A stretch of 64,000 bases of DNA from Bacteroidota bacterium (lineage in GTDB: Bacteria > Bacteroidota > Bacteroidia > Bacteroidales > Prolixibacteraceae), in NCBI GenBank assembly GCA_029265715.1, contig JAJUGZ010000006.1, positions 1 to 64,000 of the forward strand, given 5' to 3'. Shown here piece by piece: positions 37,661 through 47,676 of this stretch. Within the stretch, counting starts at the first letter, position 1. Each line of letters begins with the position of its first letter. Below the pieces are notes generated by a model. That model worked only from the letters and a program-made list of their open reading frames with translations, was not told the origin of the DNA and did no database searches. The position numbers and the translations under genes were made by a program.

Positions 37661-40561
37661 ATGAATTTGCGAAATGTTCTGATCCTTGCAGGTTTTTGTT
37701 GTATTTCATTGTCAGGCAAAGGGCAATATTACAGCACCGGAGAAGACCCTGCATCCATTAAATGGAAACAAATAAATACTGGTCATTTCCAGGTTATTTA
37801 TCCTGAAGAATTTGAGAAACAGGCTGAGCGGTTAACCAGCGTGCTGGAAAAGGTTTATTATTATGGCACAGGAACCTTGGGAATTTCTCCTCGAAAAGCG
37901 TCGGTTGTGTTACATACCCATACCGTAGCATCGAATGGATTGGTGGCTTGGGCCCCTAGGCGAATTGAACTTTTTACAACCCCAAACCAGCAGGTCTATC
38001 CGCAAGAATGGCTTCAGCAATTGGCAATCCACGAATTCAGGCACTGGGCGCAAATGAACAAGATTGAGCAAAGCATGCCCGATTTTTTGAAACTGCTCTT
38101 GGGGCAGCAAGCCACTGCTGCTATCGTTGGCGCCTATTTGCCGCTTTGGTTCCTGGAAGGAGATGCCGTGGTTGCCGAAACCGCATTGAGCCAAACCGGG
38201 CGAGGCCGTCAGCCTTCATTTTTAATGGAGACCCGGGCTCAGGTTGTTCAACAACGAGCTTATTCATACGATAAAGCTTACCTGGGATCGTACAAGGATT
38301 ATGTTCCCAATCACTATCATCTGGGCTATCTGATGGTTGGCAAAACCCGCGAAAAATATGGCGCTGAAGTATGGACAAATGTACTTGACCGTGTAGCTTG
38401 CCGACCTTGGGGCATAACGACCTTTGATCGGGCACTAAAAGAATATACTGGACTGAATAAGAATGATTTATATAAAAACATATTTGCAGAACTAAAAGCC
38501 GAATGGCAGGATGAAATAAAGAATAATCAATATTCGCCCATTGTTTCGCATTCTTCGCCTTCCGGAAAATACACCAGCTATTTGTATCCGGGCTATTTAA
38601 ACGATTCGGTTGTAGTTGCTTATCGGACTTCGATGAACGACATTCCCCGCATTGTGAAAGTTCAGAAAAATAAACCCGACGAAATAATTTACACGCCAGG
38701 GAGTATTTTCGAGGAATCATTCGCCATTCAAAAAAATAAACTTATCTGGTCTGAGAATCAGCCTGATATTCGCTGGAAACATGCTGACAAATCAATTGTT
38801 ATCATCTATGATATTTCAACGCGAAAAAAAAGTGAATATCATTTTAAAAACAAGCTGTTTAGCCCTGTGCTTTCGCCCGACGGGACCCGCTTTGCTGCGG
38901 TTGAAGTGGACCAGGAAAATAATTATTCAATATCGGTCTATTCATTACCCGACGCTCGTTGGGTTTCACGCATTTCATCTCCGGATAATGACTATTTTCT
39001 AACTCCGGACTGGAATAACCGGGGCGACTCGATCTGCTTTGTTGGGTTATCTTCCAATGGTAAATATTTGGCAGTAAATAGGATAGGTGAGATGGCTTTC
39101 GAAAAAATATCGGCACCAACCTTTACGGATATAAAAAATCCAACCTATTCGTCAGGAAAAATATGGTTTGCAGGAAGTTTCAACGGCACTGATAATTTGT
39201 ATGCCATCAGACTTTCTGACAAAAAGATTACGCTCGAAGCAAAAGTCCCGTTTGGTCTTGATTATCCGACAGTATCGCCTGATGGTCAACACGTTTTAAT
39301 CAGCAATTATTCTGCAAACGGGTATGCATTGGGAGAAATTCTAGTCAAAGATCTGTTATCGCAACGTTTTGATTGGGGCTCGAAACCTTTTCCGCTGGCC
39401 GATCACCTTTCAGCTCAGGAAAAAGGGATTCCGGATTTTGACGAAAAAGATTCGTTGAAATATGCCAGTACCCGATATTCAAAATTTGCTCATTCACTGA
39501 ATGTTCATAGTTGGGCGCCAGCTTATATCGATGTCGATACATATGAAATAAAACCCGGCATGTCGGTCTTATCACTGAATAAATTAGGAACTGCAAGCGG
39601 CTCAGTGGGCTATTATTATGACACGGAATCAGAAACAGGGAAAATTGTGTTGAATTATAGTTATTCTGGTTGGTTCCCGGTCATTTCCGGCGATGTAACT
39701 CATGGTAAAAATGCTTCGCAGTATTACCAAATCAGAAATACGATAAATCAGTCAGGACAGGTTATAAAGAGCGATACCACATTGAAGCGCTTTTCCTGGA
39801 ATGAGACAGACTGGAATTTAAATATCCGGCTTCCGCTAAACCTTTCTAAAGGGAAATACTCAAGATTGTTGCAGCCGGAAATCAAGTATAAATTTCATCA
39901 GATTGGGCACGACACATCAACCCCTGATGCCTTCTTCAGGGGTAATTACCAAACAATTAGTTATCGGTTATACTTTAGTAATTTGCTCCGGATGTCGCTG
40001 CAGAACTTGTATCCGAAGTGGGGAACCGTTTTTGAGCTGAGTTATCGCCATTCGCCTTTGGGAAAGATTGATTTTGGAAACATTTATGCCATCCAATCGG
40101 TAATTTATCTCCCTGGATTTTTTGACAATCATGGGTTTAAGATTTATCAGGGCTGGCAGGAACGAAACTCGTCCGGTGGTAATTCATTCTCCAATATTGT
40201 GCGAATGCCTCGTGGTTTTGGGAGTTTATCCAATCATCGCCTTTACACCGCCGGAGCCGATTACAAATTTCCGTTGCTCTACCCGGATCTTTCGGTGGGG
40301 CGATTCCTTTATATCAAACGAATAAAAACGAGCTTGTTTTATGATTACAGTTATGCTCAGATACCGGCATATAATTCTCAAAACGAGCTTGTCTCTTTTG
40401 TTAATCGAAATTACAGATCGGTTGGCCTTGAACTGACTTCAGATATGCATTTACTGCGCTTTTTTGCGCCGTTTGAGTTTGGTATCCGCACGTCGTGGCT
40501 GCCGCAATTCAATTCTCATTCAGTCGATTTTCTGCTGGCAATTGATCTCAATGCGTTCTAA
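37661..40561 (+). CDS. Multi-domain envelope protein: HExxH peptidase-like + TolB/PD40-like propeller + predicted outer-membrane barrel
   Basis: QLAIHEFRHWAQMNK and LWFLEGDAVVAET (gluzincin-like); FSPVLSPDGTRFAAVEV and YPTVSPDGQHVLIS propeller repeats; C-terminal alternating strands ending in Phe. Confidence 0.75.
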   Translation: MNLRNVLILAGFCCISLSGKGQYYSTGEDPASIKWKQINTGHFQVIYPEEFEKQAERLTSVLEKVYYYGTGTLGISPRKASVVLHTHTVASNGLVAWAPRRIELFTTPNQQVYPQEWLQQLAIHEFRHWAQMNKIEQSMPDFLKLLLGQQATAAIVGAYLPLWFLEGDAVVAETALSQTGRGRQPSFLMETRAQVVQQRAYSYDKAYLGSYKDYVPNHYHLGYLMVGKTREKYGAEVWTNVLDRVACRPWGITTFDRALKEYTGLNKNDLYKNIFAELKAEWQDEIKNNQYSPIVSHSSPSGKYTSYLYPGYLNDSVVVAYRTSMNDIPRIVKVQKNKPDEIIYTPGSIFEESFAIQKNKLIWSENQPDIRWKHADKSIVIIYDISTRKKSEYHFKNKLFSPVLSPDGTRFAAVEVDQENNYSISVYSLPDARWVSRISSPDNDYFLTPDWNNRGDSICFVGLSSNGKYLAVNRIGEMAFEKISAPTFTDIKNPTYSSGKIWFAGSFNGTDNLYAIRLSDKKITLEAKVPFGLDYPTVSPDGQHVLISNYSANGYALGEILVKDLLSQRFDWGSKPFPLADHLSAQEKGIPDFDEKDSLKYASTRYSKFAHSLNVHSWAPAYIDVDTYEIKPGMSVLSLNKLGTASGSVGYYYDTESETGKIVLNYSYSGWFPVISGDVTHGKNASQYYQIRNTINQSGQVIKSDTTLKRFSWNETDWNLNIRLPLNLSKGKYSRLLQPEIKYKFHQIGHDTSTPDAFFRGNYQTISYRLYFSNLLRMSLQNLYPKWGTVFELSYRHSPLGKIDFGNIYAIQSVIYLPGFFDNHGFKIYQGWQERNSSGGNSFSNIVRMPRGFGSLSNHRLYTAGADYKFPLLYPDLSVGRFLYIKRIKTSLFYDYSYAQIPAYNSQNELVSFVNRNYRSVGLELTSDMHLLRFFAPFEFGIRTSWLPQFNSHSVDFLLAIDLNAF

Positions 40562-41771
40562 GTTGTTTCAACGTGATCAGGGTAATTTCCGGACGCATAT
40601 CAATCCGCCCAACAAAACCAACAGTTCCCAAGCCCCGGTTGACATACAAAAATTGATTGCCTTTCTGATACAAACCACCCCAATATTTTTGAATTAAATA
40701 CATGATACTGAATTCTATACCTCCTAAAATAATCCCGGATTGGGCTGCATGTGTGTGTCCGGAAAGCGTAAGCGGAATATTGGTTGACGGAACGATTTCT
40801 GCATCCCAGAAGGCCGGGTCATGGCTCAGCAAAATGGTAAATGCTGAAGCCGGGACTCCGTTTATTGCATCACTTAACCGGGCGTACTGAGGAAATGGTG
40901 GATGCCCCCAATTTTCAACTCCTAAAAGATAAAAACAGGTGTCTTTCACATCGACTTTGACCGACTGATTGAGTAGTAATTTAAAACCGGCCTCTCTTAG
41001 TTTAATTTCGGTATTGTGAAGATTTTGTATTTTTTGAAGGCTGTCGGGCCACTGAAAATAATCACCGTAATCATGATTTCCGAGAATTGCAAACTTACCA
41101 TACTTTCCGCTCAGTTGAGATAAAAGCTTCTCATAACCGGTAATTTCACGGCAAAAGTTGTTGACAATATCGCCGGTAAATACAAACAAATCCGGATTAA
41201 TCTCCTGAATTTTCCGTACAGTAGATTCTATTACAGATTTATCACCGGAGTAACTGCCCAGATGGATATCCGATATCTGAGCAATTGTCATTCCGTCCAT
41301 TTGCTCCGGAAGATCCTTTAGTTGAATTGTTACCGGAACAACCCGAATCGTTTTTCTTCCAATGAAAATTCCCGACAATATGATTACAAAAATTCCGAAT
41401 GATAAAAGTAAGCCTCCGGCGATCATTTTATAAGATAAGTTGCTTCTACGGAACATTCGGCACAATAGAGAACCCAGAACAAAAAGAGCGAAAATTGTTA
41501 TCGGGACCATATCTAAAAAGATAAGCGAGATGACAACGTAAAAGTAGGAGTAGTTTTGGGTTGTTCTCAGAATTTCGGGACTTGAAAACGAGAAGACCAA
41601 TACCGAGAGTACACCAACCGAGAATACTCCGAAAATTGCCGTGCTGATTTTTGTAAGCAGTGACTTATCTATTTTTCTCAAGATCATTCGCAGTCCCCAA
41701 TAAGAGACAACATGCATAAATAAGAAAAATGCCACAATGACGAAAAAAGCTGTACCCGGAATTCCTCTCAT
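40548..41771 (-). CDS. Membrane-bound metallophosphoesterase
   Basis: IAQISDIHLGSYSGDKS, LFVFTGDIVNNF, FAILGNHDYGDY, PLTLSGHTHAAQ; N-terminal TMs. Confidence 0.94.
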   Translation of the reverse strand: MRGIPGTAFFVIVAFFLFMHVVSYWGLRMILRKIDKSLLTKISTAIFGVFSVGVLSVLVFSFSSPEILRTTQNYSYFYVVISLIFLDMVPITIFALFVLGSLLCRMFRRSNLSYKMIAGGLLLSFGIFVIILSGIFIGRKTIRVVPVTIQLKDLPEQMDGMTIAQISDIHLGSYSGDKSVIESTVRKIQEINPDLFVFTGDIVNNFCREITGYEKLLSQLSGKYGKFAILGNHDYGDYFQWPDSLQKIQNLHNTEIKLREAGFKLLLNQSVKVDVKDTCFYLLGVENWGHPPFPQYARLSDAINGVPASAFTILLSHDPAFWDAEIVPSTNIPLTLSGHTHAAQSGIILGGIEFSIMYLIQKYWGGLYQKGNQFLYVNRGLGTVGFVGRIDMRPEITLITLKQLRTH

Positions 41772-42588
41772 TTTTTAGTATAACTGATTAATTTGTTCAT
41801 CGAATTTAGCTGATTCTGGATGAAATCACTAAAAAAGCTCGTTTTTTTCCAGAATGACTGCACAACGTGATAATTTTTTTTTGTCAATATGTGTCTGATT
41901 TGTAATTAATTCTATTGTGTTGTGGTAAGTTTTAAGCTTCTGAGAATTTAAAATTTAATTCAGGTCGACAAGTTGGACGAATAAAATAACAGGAAAGCGA
42001 ATAAAAAACGAAAAATGGAGCTATCGACAAAAACGACATTCCGTTCTACTATTTCCGAAGTTAATATTAAACGAAGAGATCCAATTTGTTTTCAGATGAC
42101 TTGCCCTAAAAAAGAGCGAATATCGAAGTTGAAGTAGTATTTTAAAAAAATACAGTGTTAGCACACAAAAATTACAAATGTATACCGCACAATAAAACAC
42201 AAAAGTAAATCACACTTTTTAGATAAGTTAACAAATATAAGAGTACGTCAAGGGTAAAATGCATGAGTATATATTTAAAATATAAGTTTAAAAAGTTTTT
42301 AAAAATGTGTAGTCACATATGTTTCGACAATATTTAAATAATATTTTTATCAAATAAAGTATTTATTACCAGTATTTTATCTGGTTTTATATTCAGTTTA
42401 AGATGAACTGGCGAGATGATGTGAAGGCTGTATCGGCCATTAATAATGTTATTGCTTACTTAATATGCTTAAATCCAGATAATTGAGTAATTTATTTAAT
42501 GCAAATGTCTAATATATAATACTGCTCGTACACAAAAAAATTTCGTCCTCAATATTGCATTGTATTTATTTGTAAATTGAGAGGATGT

Positions 42589-42618
42589 TTTGTTTTACAT
42601 TTTTATTGATTACATTTG
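42589..42618 (+). promoter_or_regulatory. Putative promoter of XRE regulator
   Basis: TTTG (42589-42592) - 18 nt - TACATTTG (42611-42618); spacer slightly short of the consensus. Confidence 0.45.
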
Positions 42619-42640
42619 TGTTTTAAATAAACACGAATGT
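42612..42640. promoter_or_regulatory. Putative operator palindrome
   Basis: ACATTTGTGTTT-TAAAT-AAACACGAATGT, 11/12 arm complementarity, overlapping the -7-like element and ending 3 nt before ATG 42644. Confidence 0.6.
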
Positions 42641-42643
42641 AAA

Positions 42644-43132
42644 ATGAATGATCGCATTAAAGAATTGCTTAACGCTAAACAGATATCACCTTCTGAATTG
42701 GCGGATTCGATCGGAGTTCAGCGTTCGAATGTTTCTCATGTCATTAACGGAAGAAATAAGCCTTCGTTTCAGTTTATCGAAAAACTGTTACATTTTTATC
42801 CTACTCTGAGTGCGAAATGGCTCATATTAGGCGAAGGCCCCATGTTTGAAGAAGATAACCTGGCTAAAGAGTCAAAATCAGAACCAGATCTTTTTACCGA
42901 ATTACCCATTTCCTCCATAGCTAATGAGACAATTACAATTAAAGAAAATCCGGTTAAAGTAACTGAACCGGTAACGGTGGAAGAAAAGGTTGAACAAAAG
43001 TCTGCAGAGCATTTACATACAGGCAAATCGGGATTTGTGAATGCAGAAGAGGATAGTAAAACAAAAAAAATTGAGCGGGTTATCGTTTTTTATTCCGATC
43101 AAACTTTTGATGTTTACAACCCTTCAAAATAA
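42644..43132 (+). CDS. XRE-family helix-turn-helix regulator
   Basis: MNDRIKELLNAKQISPSELADSIGVQRSNVSHVINGRNKPSFQFIEKLL HTH. Confidence 0.9.
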   Translation: MNDRIKELLNAKQISPSELADSIGVQRSNVSHVINGRNKPSFQFIEKLLHFYPTLSAKWLILGEGPMFEEDNLAKESKSEPDLFTELPISSIANETITIKENPVKVTEPVTVEEKVEQKSAEHLHTGKSGFVNAEEDSKTKKIERVIVFYSDQTFDVYNPSK

Positions 43133-43168
43133 GTTTTTCGGTTATCTTTGCCGTCAAACACAAAAGGA

Positions 43169-43942
43169 ATGAATAAGACGGTTCAAGATTTATTGCTGCT
43201 TGAAAACCAGCAATTAAATAATGACAATTTTTTATTAAAACTAAAGTCTCCGGTCCATTTATCCGGGATACTGCCTGGTCAATTTGTCAACGTCGAAATT
43301 AAATCAGCCCGGGAAATATTTTTACGCCGGCCCTTTTCTGTATTGGATGTTGATTACCAAAATCAGACAATTTCCTTATTAGTCAAAATATTAGGGAGGG
43401 GTTCAAAAAAGTTGACTGAAATTACGCCTGGACAGAAAATCAGCGTTGTTTTTCCCTTAGGCAAATCGTTTACATTTCCGGATCCCGGCGACAGAGTGCT
43501 CTTAATTGGCGGTGGAAGTGGTGTGGCTCCCATGTTATTCCTGGCAAAAATGTGTGGTTTGCCTGCTGATAATGTGCATGTTTTACTCGGAGCAAAGACA
43601 ATTAATGATCATATTAATGTTGATGATTATCTGAAGTTTGGTCATTTTTACTATACTACAGAAGATGGTTCGAAGGGAGAAAGAGGATTTGTTATCGATC
43701 ATCCGGTTTTTAAGGAGCAGCTCAGTAAATTTACCCGAATCTATACCTGTGGCCCCAATCCTATGATGAAGGCCATTGCTGCTTCCGCAAAAAAAGCAAA
43801 CATCATCTGCGAAGTTTCGCTTGAAAACATGATGGCCTGCGGGTTTGGTGTTTGCTTATGTTGTGTGGAAGACACCAACGAAGGACACAAATGTGTATGC
43901 ACTGAAGGACCAGTTTTTAATGTAAACGACTTAAAATGGTAG
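43169..43942 (+). CDS. pyrK: Dihydroorotate dehydrogenase electron transfer subunit
   Basis: [66 protein letters not shown]; overlaps pyrD. Confidence 0.95.
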   Translation: MNKTVQDLLLLENQQLNNDNFLLKLKSPVHLSGILPGQFVNVEIKSAREIFLRRPFSVLDVDYQNQTISLLVKILGRGSKKLTEITPGQKISVVFPLGKSFTFPDPGDRVLLIGGGSGVAPMLFLAKMCGLPADNVHVLLGAKTINDHINVDDYLKFGHFYYTTEDGSKGERGFVIDHPVFKEQLSKFTRIYTCGPNPMMKAIAASAKKANIICEVSLENMMACGFGVCLCCVEDTNEGHKCVCTEGPVFNVNDLKW

Positions 43943-44847
43943 ATTTAGGAATAAAAATTCACAATGTTGAATTTAAAAATCCAGTACTGACAGCCTCCGG
44001 AACATGTGGTTTTGGAGAAGAATTATCTGATTTTATAGATTTGTCGCGACTGGGAGGCATTGTTGTAAAAGGGACAACATTAAATCATCGGGAAGGTAAT
44101 CCATATCCCCGCATGGCCGAAACTCCCTCCGGAATGCTAAATGCTGTTGGATTACAAAATAAAGGGGTTAAAAACTTTGTCAACAATATATATCCCCGAA
44201 TAAAAGATATAGATACAAACATCATTGTAAATGTTAATGGTTCAACCATTGACGAGTACATTGCTGTTACCGAACAAATCAATGAACTGGATAAAATTCC
44301 GGCAATTGAATTGAATATCAGTTGTCCAAATGTGAAAGAAGGAGGCATGGCCTTCGGGGTTAGCTGTCCTTCGGCGGAAGCTGTAGTGAAAGCTGTTCGA
44401 AAGGTATATAATAAGACACTGATCGTAAAACTTTCGCCCAATGTTACCAGTATTGCCGAAATCGCGAAAGCAGTTGAAGGACAGGGAGCCGACAGTGTCT
44501 CTTTAATCAATACATTGTTGGGAATGGCAATTGATGCCGAAAAACGCCGTCCTGTTTTATCAACTGTAACCGGTGGCTTGTCTGGCCCGGCTGTCAAACC
44601 AATCGCATTAAGAATGGTTTGGCAGGTTTATAATGCGGTGAAGATTCCAGTCATCGGAATGGGGGGTATTATGAATGCTACCGATGCGATTGAGTTTATT
44701 TTAGCCGGGGCATCTGCCGTACAAATCGGAACGGCCATTTTTAAAGACCCAACTATCCCGGTTCAGGTCATTGATGGCATTAGCTCGTATATGGAAAAGC
44801 ATAAAATTGGCTCAATCAGTGAATTAATTGGTGGTTTACAAATGTAA
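43936..44847 (+). CDS. pyrD: Dihydroorotate dehydrogenase catalytic subunit (class 1B)
   Basis: [42 protein letters not shown]-type motif, [46 protein letters not shown]. Confidence 0.97.
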   Translation: MVDLGIKIHNVEFKNPVLTASGTCGFGEELSDFIDLSRLGGIVVKGTTLNHREGNPYPRMAETPSGMLNAVGLQNKGVKNFVNNIYPRIKDIDTNIIVNVNGSTIDEYIAVTEQINELDKIPAIELNISCPNVKEGGMAFGVSCPSAEAVVKAVRKVYNKTLIVKLSPNVTSIAEIAKAVEGQGADSVSLINTLLGMAIDAEKRRPVLSTVTGGLSGPAVKPIALRMVWQVYNAVKIPVIGMGGIMNATDAIEFILAGASAVQIGTAIFKDPTIPVQVIDGISSYMEKHKIGSISELIGGLQM

Positions 44848-44860
44848 ATAGACCTGAGTG

Positions 44861-46144
44861 ATGAAATGGCTTGCTTGTATCGTACTTACTGCTTTTTTGA
44901 TTGTTTTCCAGGTTACTCCAAGATTTTCGTTGGGCGAGTATGCCAACTCTTTTCGTGAATTGAACATGAAAGGGCTAAATTTTAGGGTCAGCAACGAAAA
45001 CTCAGAATTCAAATATTCCGGTTTTATCAAGAGCCAAGCCGAAAATCTGATCAGACAGTGGAACATGGCAGGAATGTCGATGGCTGTTGTTAAAAATGGG
45101 AAATTAGTTTATGCCCACGGTTTTGGCTTGGGAGACAAAGAAAATGAACAGCCGGTTTCTCCGGGCAATTTATTTCGCATTGCCAGTGTTTCGAAGCTGA
45201 TTACTGCTGTTGGTATTATGAAACTTGTCGAAGATGGCAAACTATCGCTCGAATCAAAGGTCTTCGGGCCAAGCGGCATTCTGAAAGACACACTCTTCTC
45301 CAATGTCCGCGACAAAAGGCTTTATCAGGTAACTGTTCGTCATTTGCTTACCCATTCCGGAGGTTGGTCCCAAGCTTATGGAGATCCTGCGTTTAACTCG
45401 TTAAAAGTTGCTGAACTGGTTGGAGATACACCTCCGGCAACTATTCAAACATATTATAAGTTCATAAGTAGCAGGCGTTTACATTTTACTCCCGGAACCC
45501 GAACTTCGTATTCAAATATGGGGTATATGTTCTTAGGCTCGGTTATCGAAGCTGTTTCCGGGAAAAAGTATGAAGATTACATCCGGAATGAGATATTGAT
45601 CCCTCATGGTATTCTGGATATGTATATTGGACGAAGTAGTCTGGAGGACAGGCGATTAAATGAGGTAAAATATTATGACCAGCCAAACGGGGAGGCCATT
45701 CCTTCGTTTGAAAATCCGGAAGAAATGGCCGCAAAACCGTATGGCGGTAACCCAATCGAGCTGCTTGGACCTGCCGGTGGATGGATCGCATCTTCAATTG
45801 AACTGGCTAAGCTGGTTGTCCTTATCGATGGTTGGAGTAATGTAAAAGATATACTGCCACAACATTTAATCAATCAGATGGTTGACGATACAAAATTCAG
45901 GGGTCCGCTGGGCTGGAAAACCATCACAAAAAATGGAGATTGGATTCGTACCGGGAGTATGGCCGGAACTTCAGCGATGATCAAAAGGCAGGCCGATGGT
46001 ACTTCCTGGGTTATTATTTTTAATGCAAGTAACTGGAAAGGCTCACGGTTCCCAGTCGAAATTGACGCTTTTATGAGAAGAATCGAGAATAAAGTAGATG
46101 CCTGGCCGCGACAAGATTTGTTCTCTTTATATAACCTCAATTGA
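44861..46144 (+). CDS. Serine hydrolase / beta-lactamase-family protein
   Basis: FRIASVSKLITAVGIMKLVE (SxxK), RTSYSNMGYMFLG (YxN), signal peptide-like N-terminus. Confidence 0.9.
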   Translation: MKWLACIVLTAFLIVFQVTPRFSLGEYANSFRELNMKGLNFRVSNENSEFKYSGFIKSQAENLIRQWNMAGMSMAVVKNGKLVYAHGFGLGDKENEQPVSPGNLFRIASVSKLITAVGIMKLVEDGKLSLESKVFGPSGILKDTLFSNVRDKRLYQVTVRHLLTHSGGWSQAYGDPAFNSLKVAELVGDTPPATIQTYYKFISSRRLHFTPGTRTSYSNMGYMFLGSVIEAVSGKKYEDYIRNEILIPHGILDMYIGRSSLEDRRLNEVKYYDQPNGEAIPSFENPEEMAAKPYGGNPIELLGPAGGWIASSIELAKLVVLIDGWSNVKDILPQHLINQMVDDTKFRGPLGWKTITKNGDWIRTGSMAGTSAMIKRQADGTSWVIIFNASNWKGSRFPVEIDAFMRRIENKVDAWPRQDLFSLYNLN

Positions 46145-46168
46145 AAAATATAATCTGTTGATTTGTAG

Positions 46169-46200
46169 CGACCGGACCAAAAATCCGGTCGTTTTTATTT
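46169..46200 (+). terminator. Intrinsic terminator after serine hydrolase
   Basis: CGACCGGA CCAAAAA TCCGGTCG TTTTTATTTT. Confidence 0.85.
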
Positions 46201-46340
46201 TATCCCGCCAGATACGAAAGCTGCATGAAGTATTTACTTCTGAATATATTGTTTTTGCACGAGCCCTGCTTGAACATTTCATTTTATCTCTTGTTAGATA
46301 TGGTGAAATTTTAAGATCTCGAAATGTTAAATAAATAAAA

Positions 46341-47651
46341 ATGTCAGAATTTAAAATACTTATGCCTAAATTAGGCGAAAGCGTCCAGGAGGCTACAATT
46401 ACCAAATGGTTCGTAAAAGAGGGAGATAAAATTGAAGAAGATGGCGCCTTGTTTGAGGTTGCAACGGATAAAGTTGATTCAGAAATACCTTCGCCGGTCG
46501 ATGGGATCATTGCAAAAATTTTTTTCAAGGAAGGCGATGTTGTTCCGGTTGGCGTTACTGTCGCGGTTATCAATCTGGATGGAGAGGAGAGTGATTCGAC
46601 TGAAGCCATAAAACCTGAAAAATCAACAGATACAGGGAAGATAGAAGAACGCAGTCCGGAAAGTTCTGGAAATGAAGAAAACATTAAACCAACCCGTTTT
46701 TATTCTCCGTTAGTTAAATCGATTGCTAAATCTGAAAACATAAGTATTTCAGAACTTGAAACAATCAGTGGGTCGGGGGCCGGAGGTCGTGTACAGAAAG
46801 CTGACGTATTGAAATACATAGAAAATCGGGGCAAAGCAACTATTCCCGTTGCGCCGGCAACCTCGGTTTCTTCAGATGTTTCTGAATCGAAATCCCTTTC
46901 CGTGCCACATGCAGCGCCCAAGGTTTCAGTTTCAATTGGAGCTAACGACCAAATAATCGAAATGGATCGGGTCAGGAAACTTATTGCTGAGCATATGGTT
47001 ATGTCAAAGCAAGTTAGCCCGCATGTAACCTCAGTTGTTGAAGCCGATGTGACCAATCTGGTCTTGTGGCGTAATCGGGTTAAAGATCAGTTTAACGAAA
47101 AATATGGAGAGAAAATAACATTCATGCCCGTATTTACAGAAGCAGTTGCCAAAGCGCTTACCGAATATCCTTTGGTAAATTCATCGGTCGACGAAACCCG
47201 GATTATCATGAAAAAGGATGTAAATATTGGCATTGCCGTGGCCAAACCTGATGGGAACCTGGTTGTTCCGGTTATTCGGAATGCTGAGCAGAAAAACCTG
47301 GTCGGCTTGACCAAATCGCTCAACCAGTTGGCTGAAGGAGCCCGTAAAAACAAATTAACGCCTGAAGATTTTCAGGGAGGAACCTTTACAATTACCAATT
47401 TTGGTTCGTTCCGGAACATTATCGGCACCCCAATTATCAATCAGCCACAAGTTGCCATTCTCGCGACCGGAAGCATTGAAAAGAAACCAGCAGTAATGGA
47501 AACGCCAACCGGCGATGCCATTGTGGTACGACACAAAATGTTTTTATCCCTCTCGTACGACCACCGCATCATTGATGGTGCGTATGGTGGTGCATTTTTG
47601 CGGCGAATAGCTGATATTTTAGAAAGTTTTGATGTTGATCGAGAAATTTAA
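46341..47651 (+). CDS. 2-oxo acid dehydrogenase E2 (dihydrolipoamide acyltransferase)
   Basis: Lipoyl motif FEVATDKVDSEIPSPVDG; E3-binding segment FYSPLVKSIAKSENISISELETISGSGAGGRVQKADVLKYI; catalytic LSYDHRIIDGAYGGAFLRRI. Confidence 0.95.
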   Translation: MSEFKILMPKLGESVQEATITKWFVKEGDKIEEDGALFEVATDKVDSEIPSPVDGIIAKIFFKEGDVVPVGVTVAVINLDGEESDSTEAIKPEKSTDTGKIEERSPESSGNEENIKPTRFYSPLVKSIAKSENISISELETISGSGAGGRVQKADVLKYIENRGKATIPVAPATSVSSDVSESKSLSVPHAAPKVSVSIGANDQIIEMDRVRKLIAEHMVMSKQVSPHVTSVVEADVTNLVLWRNRVKDQFNEKYGEKITFMPVFTEAVAKALTEYPLVNSSVDETRIIMKKDVNIGIAVAKPDGNLVVPVIRNAEQKNLVGLTKSLNQLAEGARKNKLTPEDFQGGTFTITNFGSFRNIIGTPIINQPQVAILATGSIEKKPAVMETPTGDAIVVRHKMFLSLSYDHRIIDGAYGGAFLRRIADILESFDVDREI

Positions 47652-47676
47652 CTGATTGAAAAACAACCATATAAAT

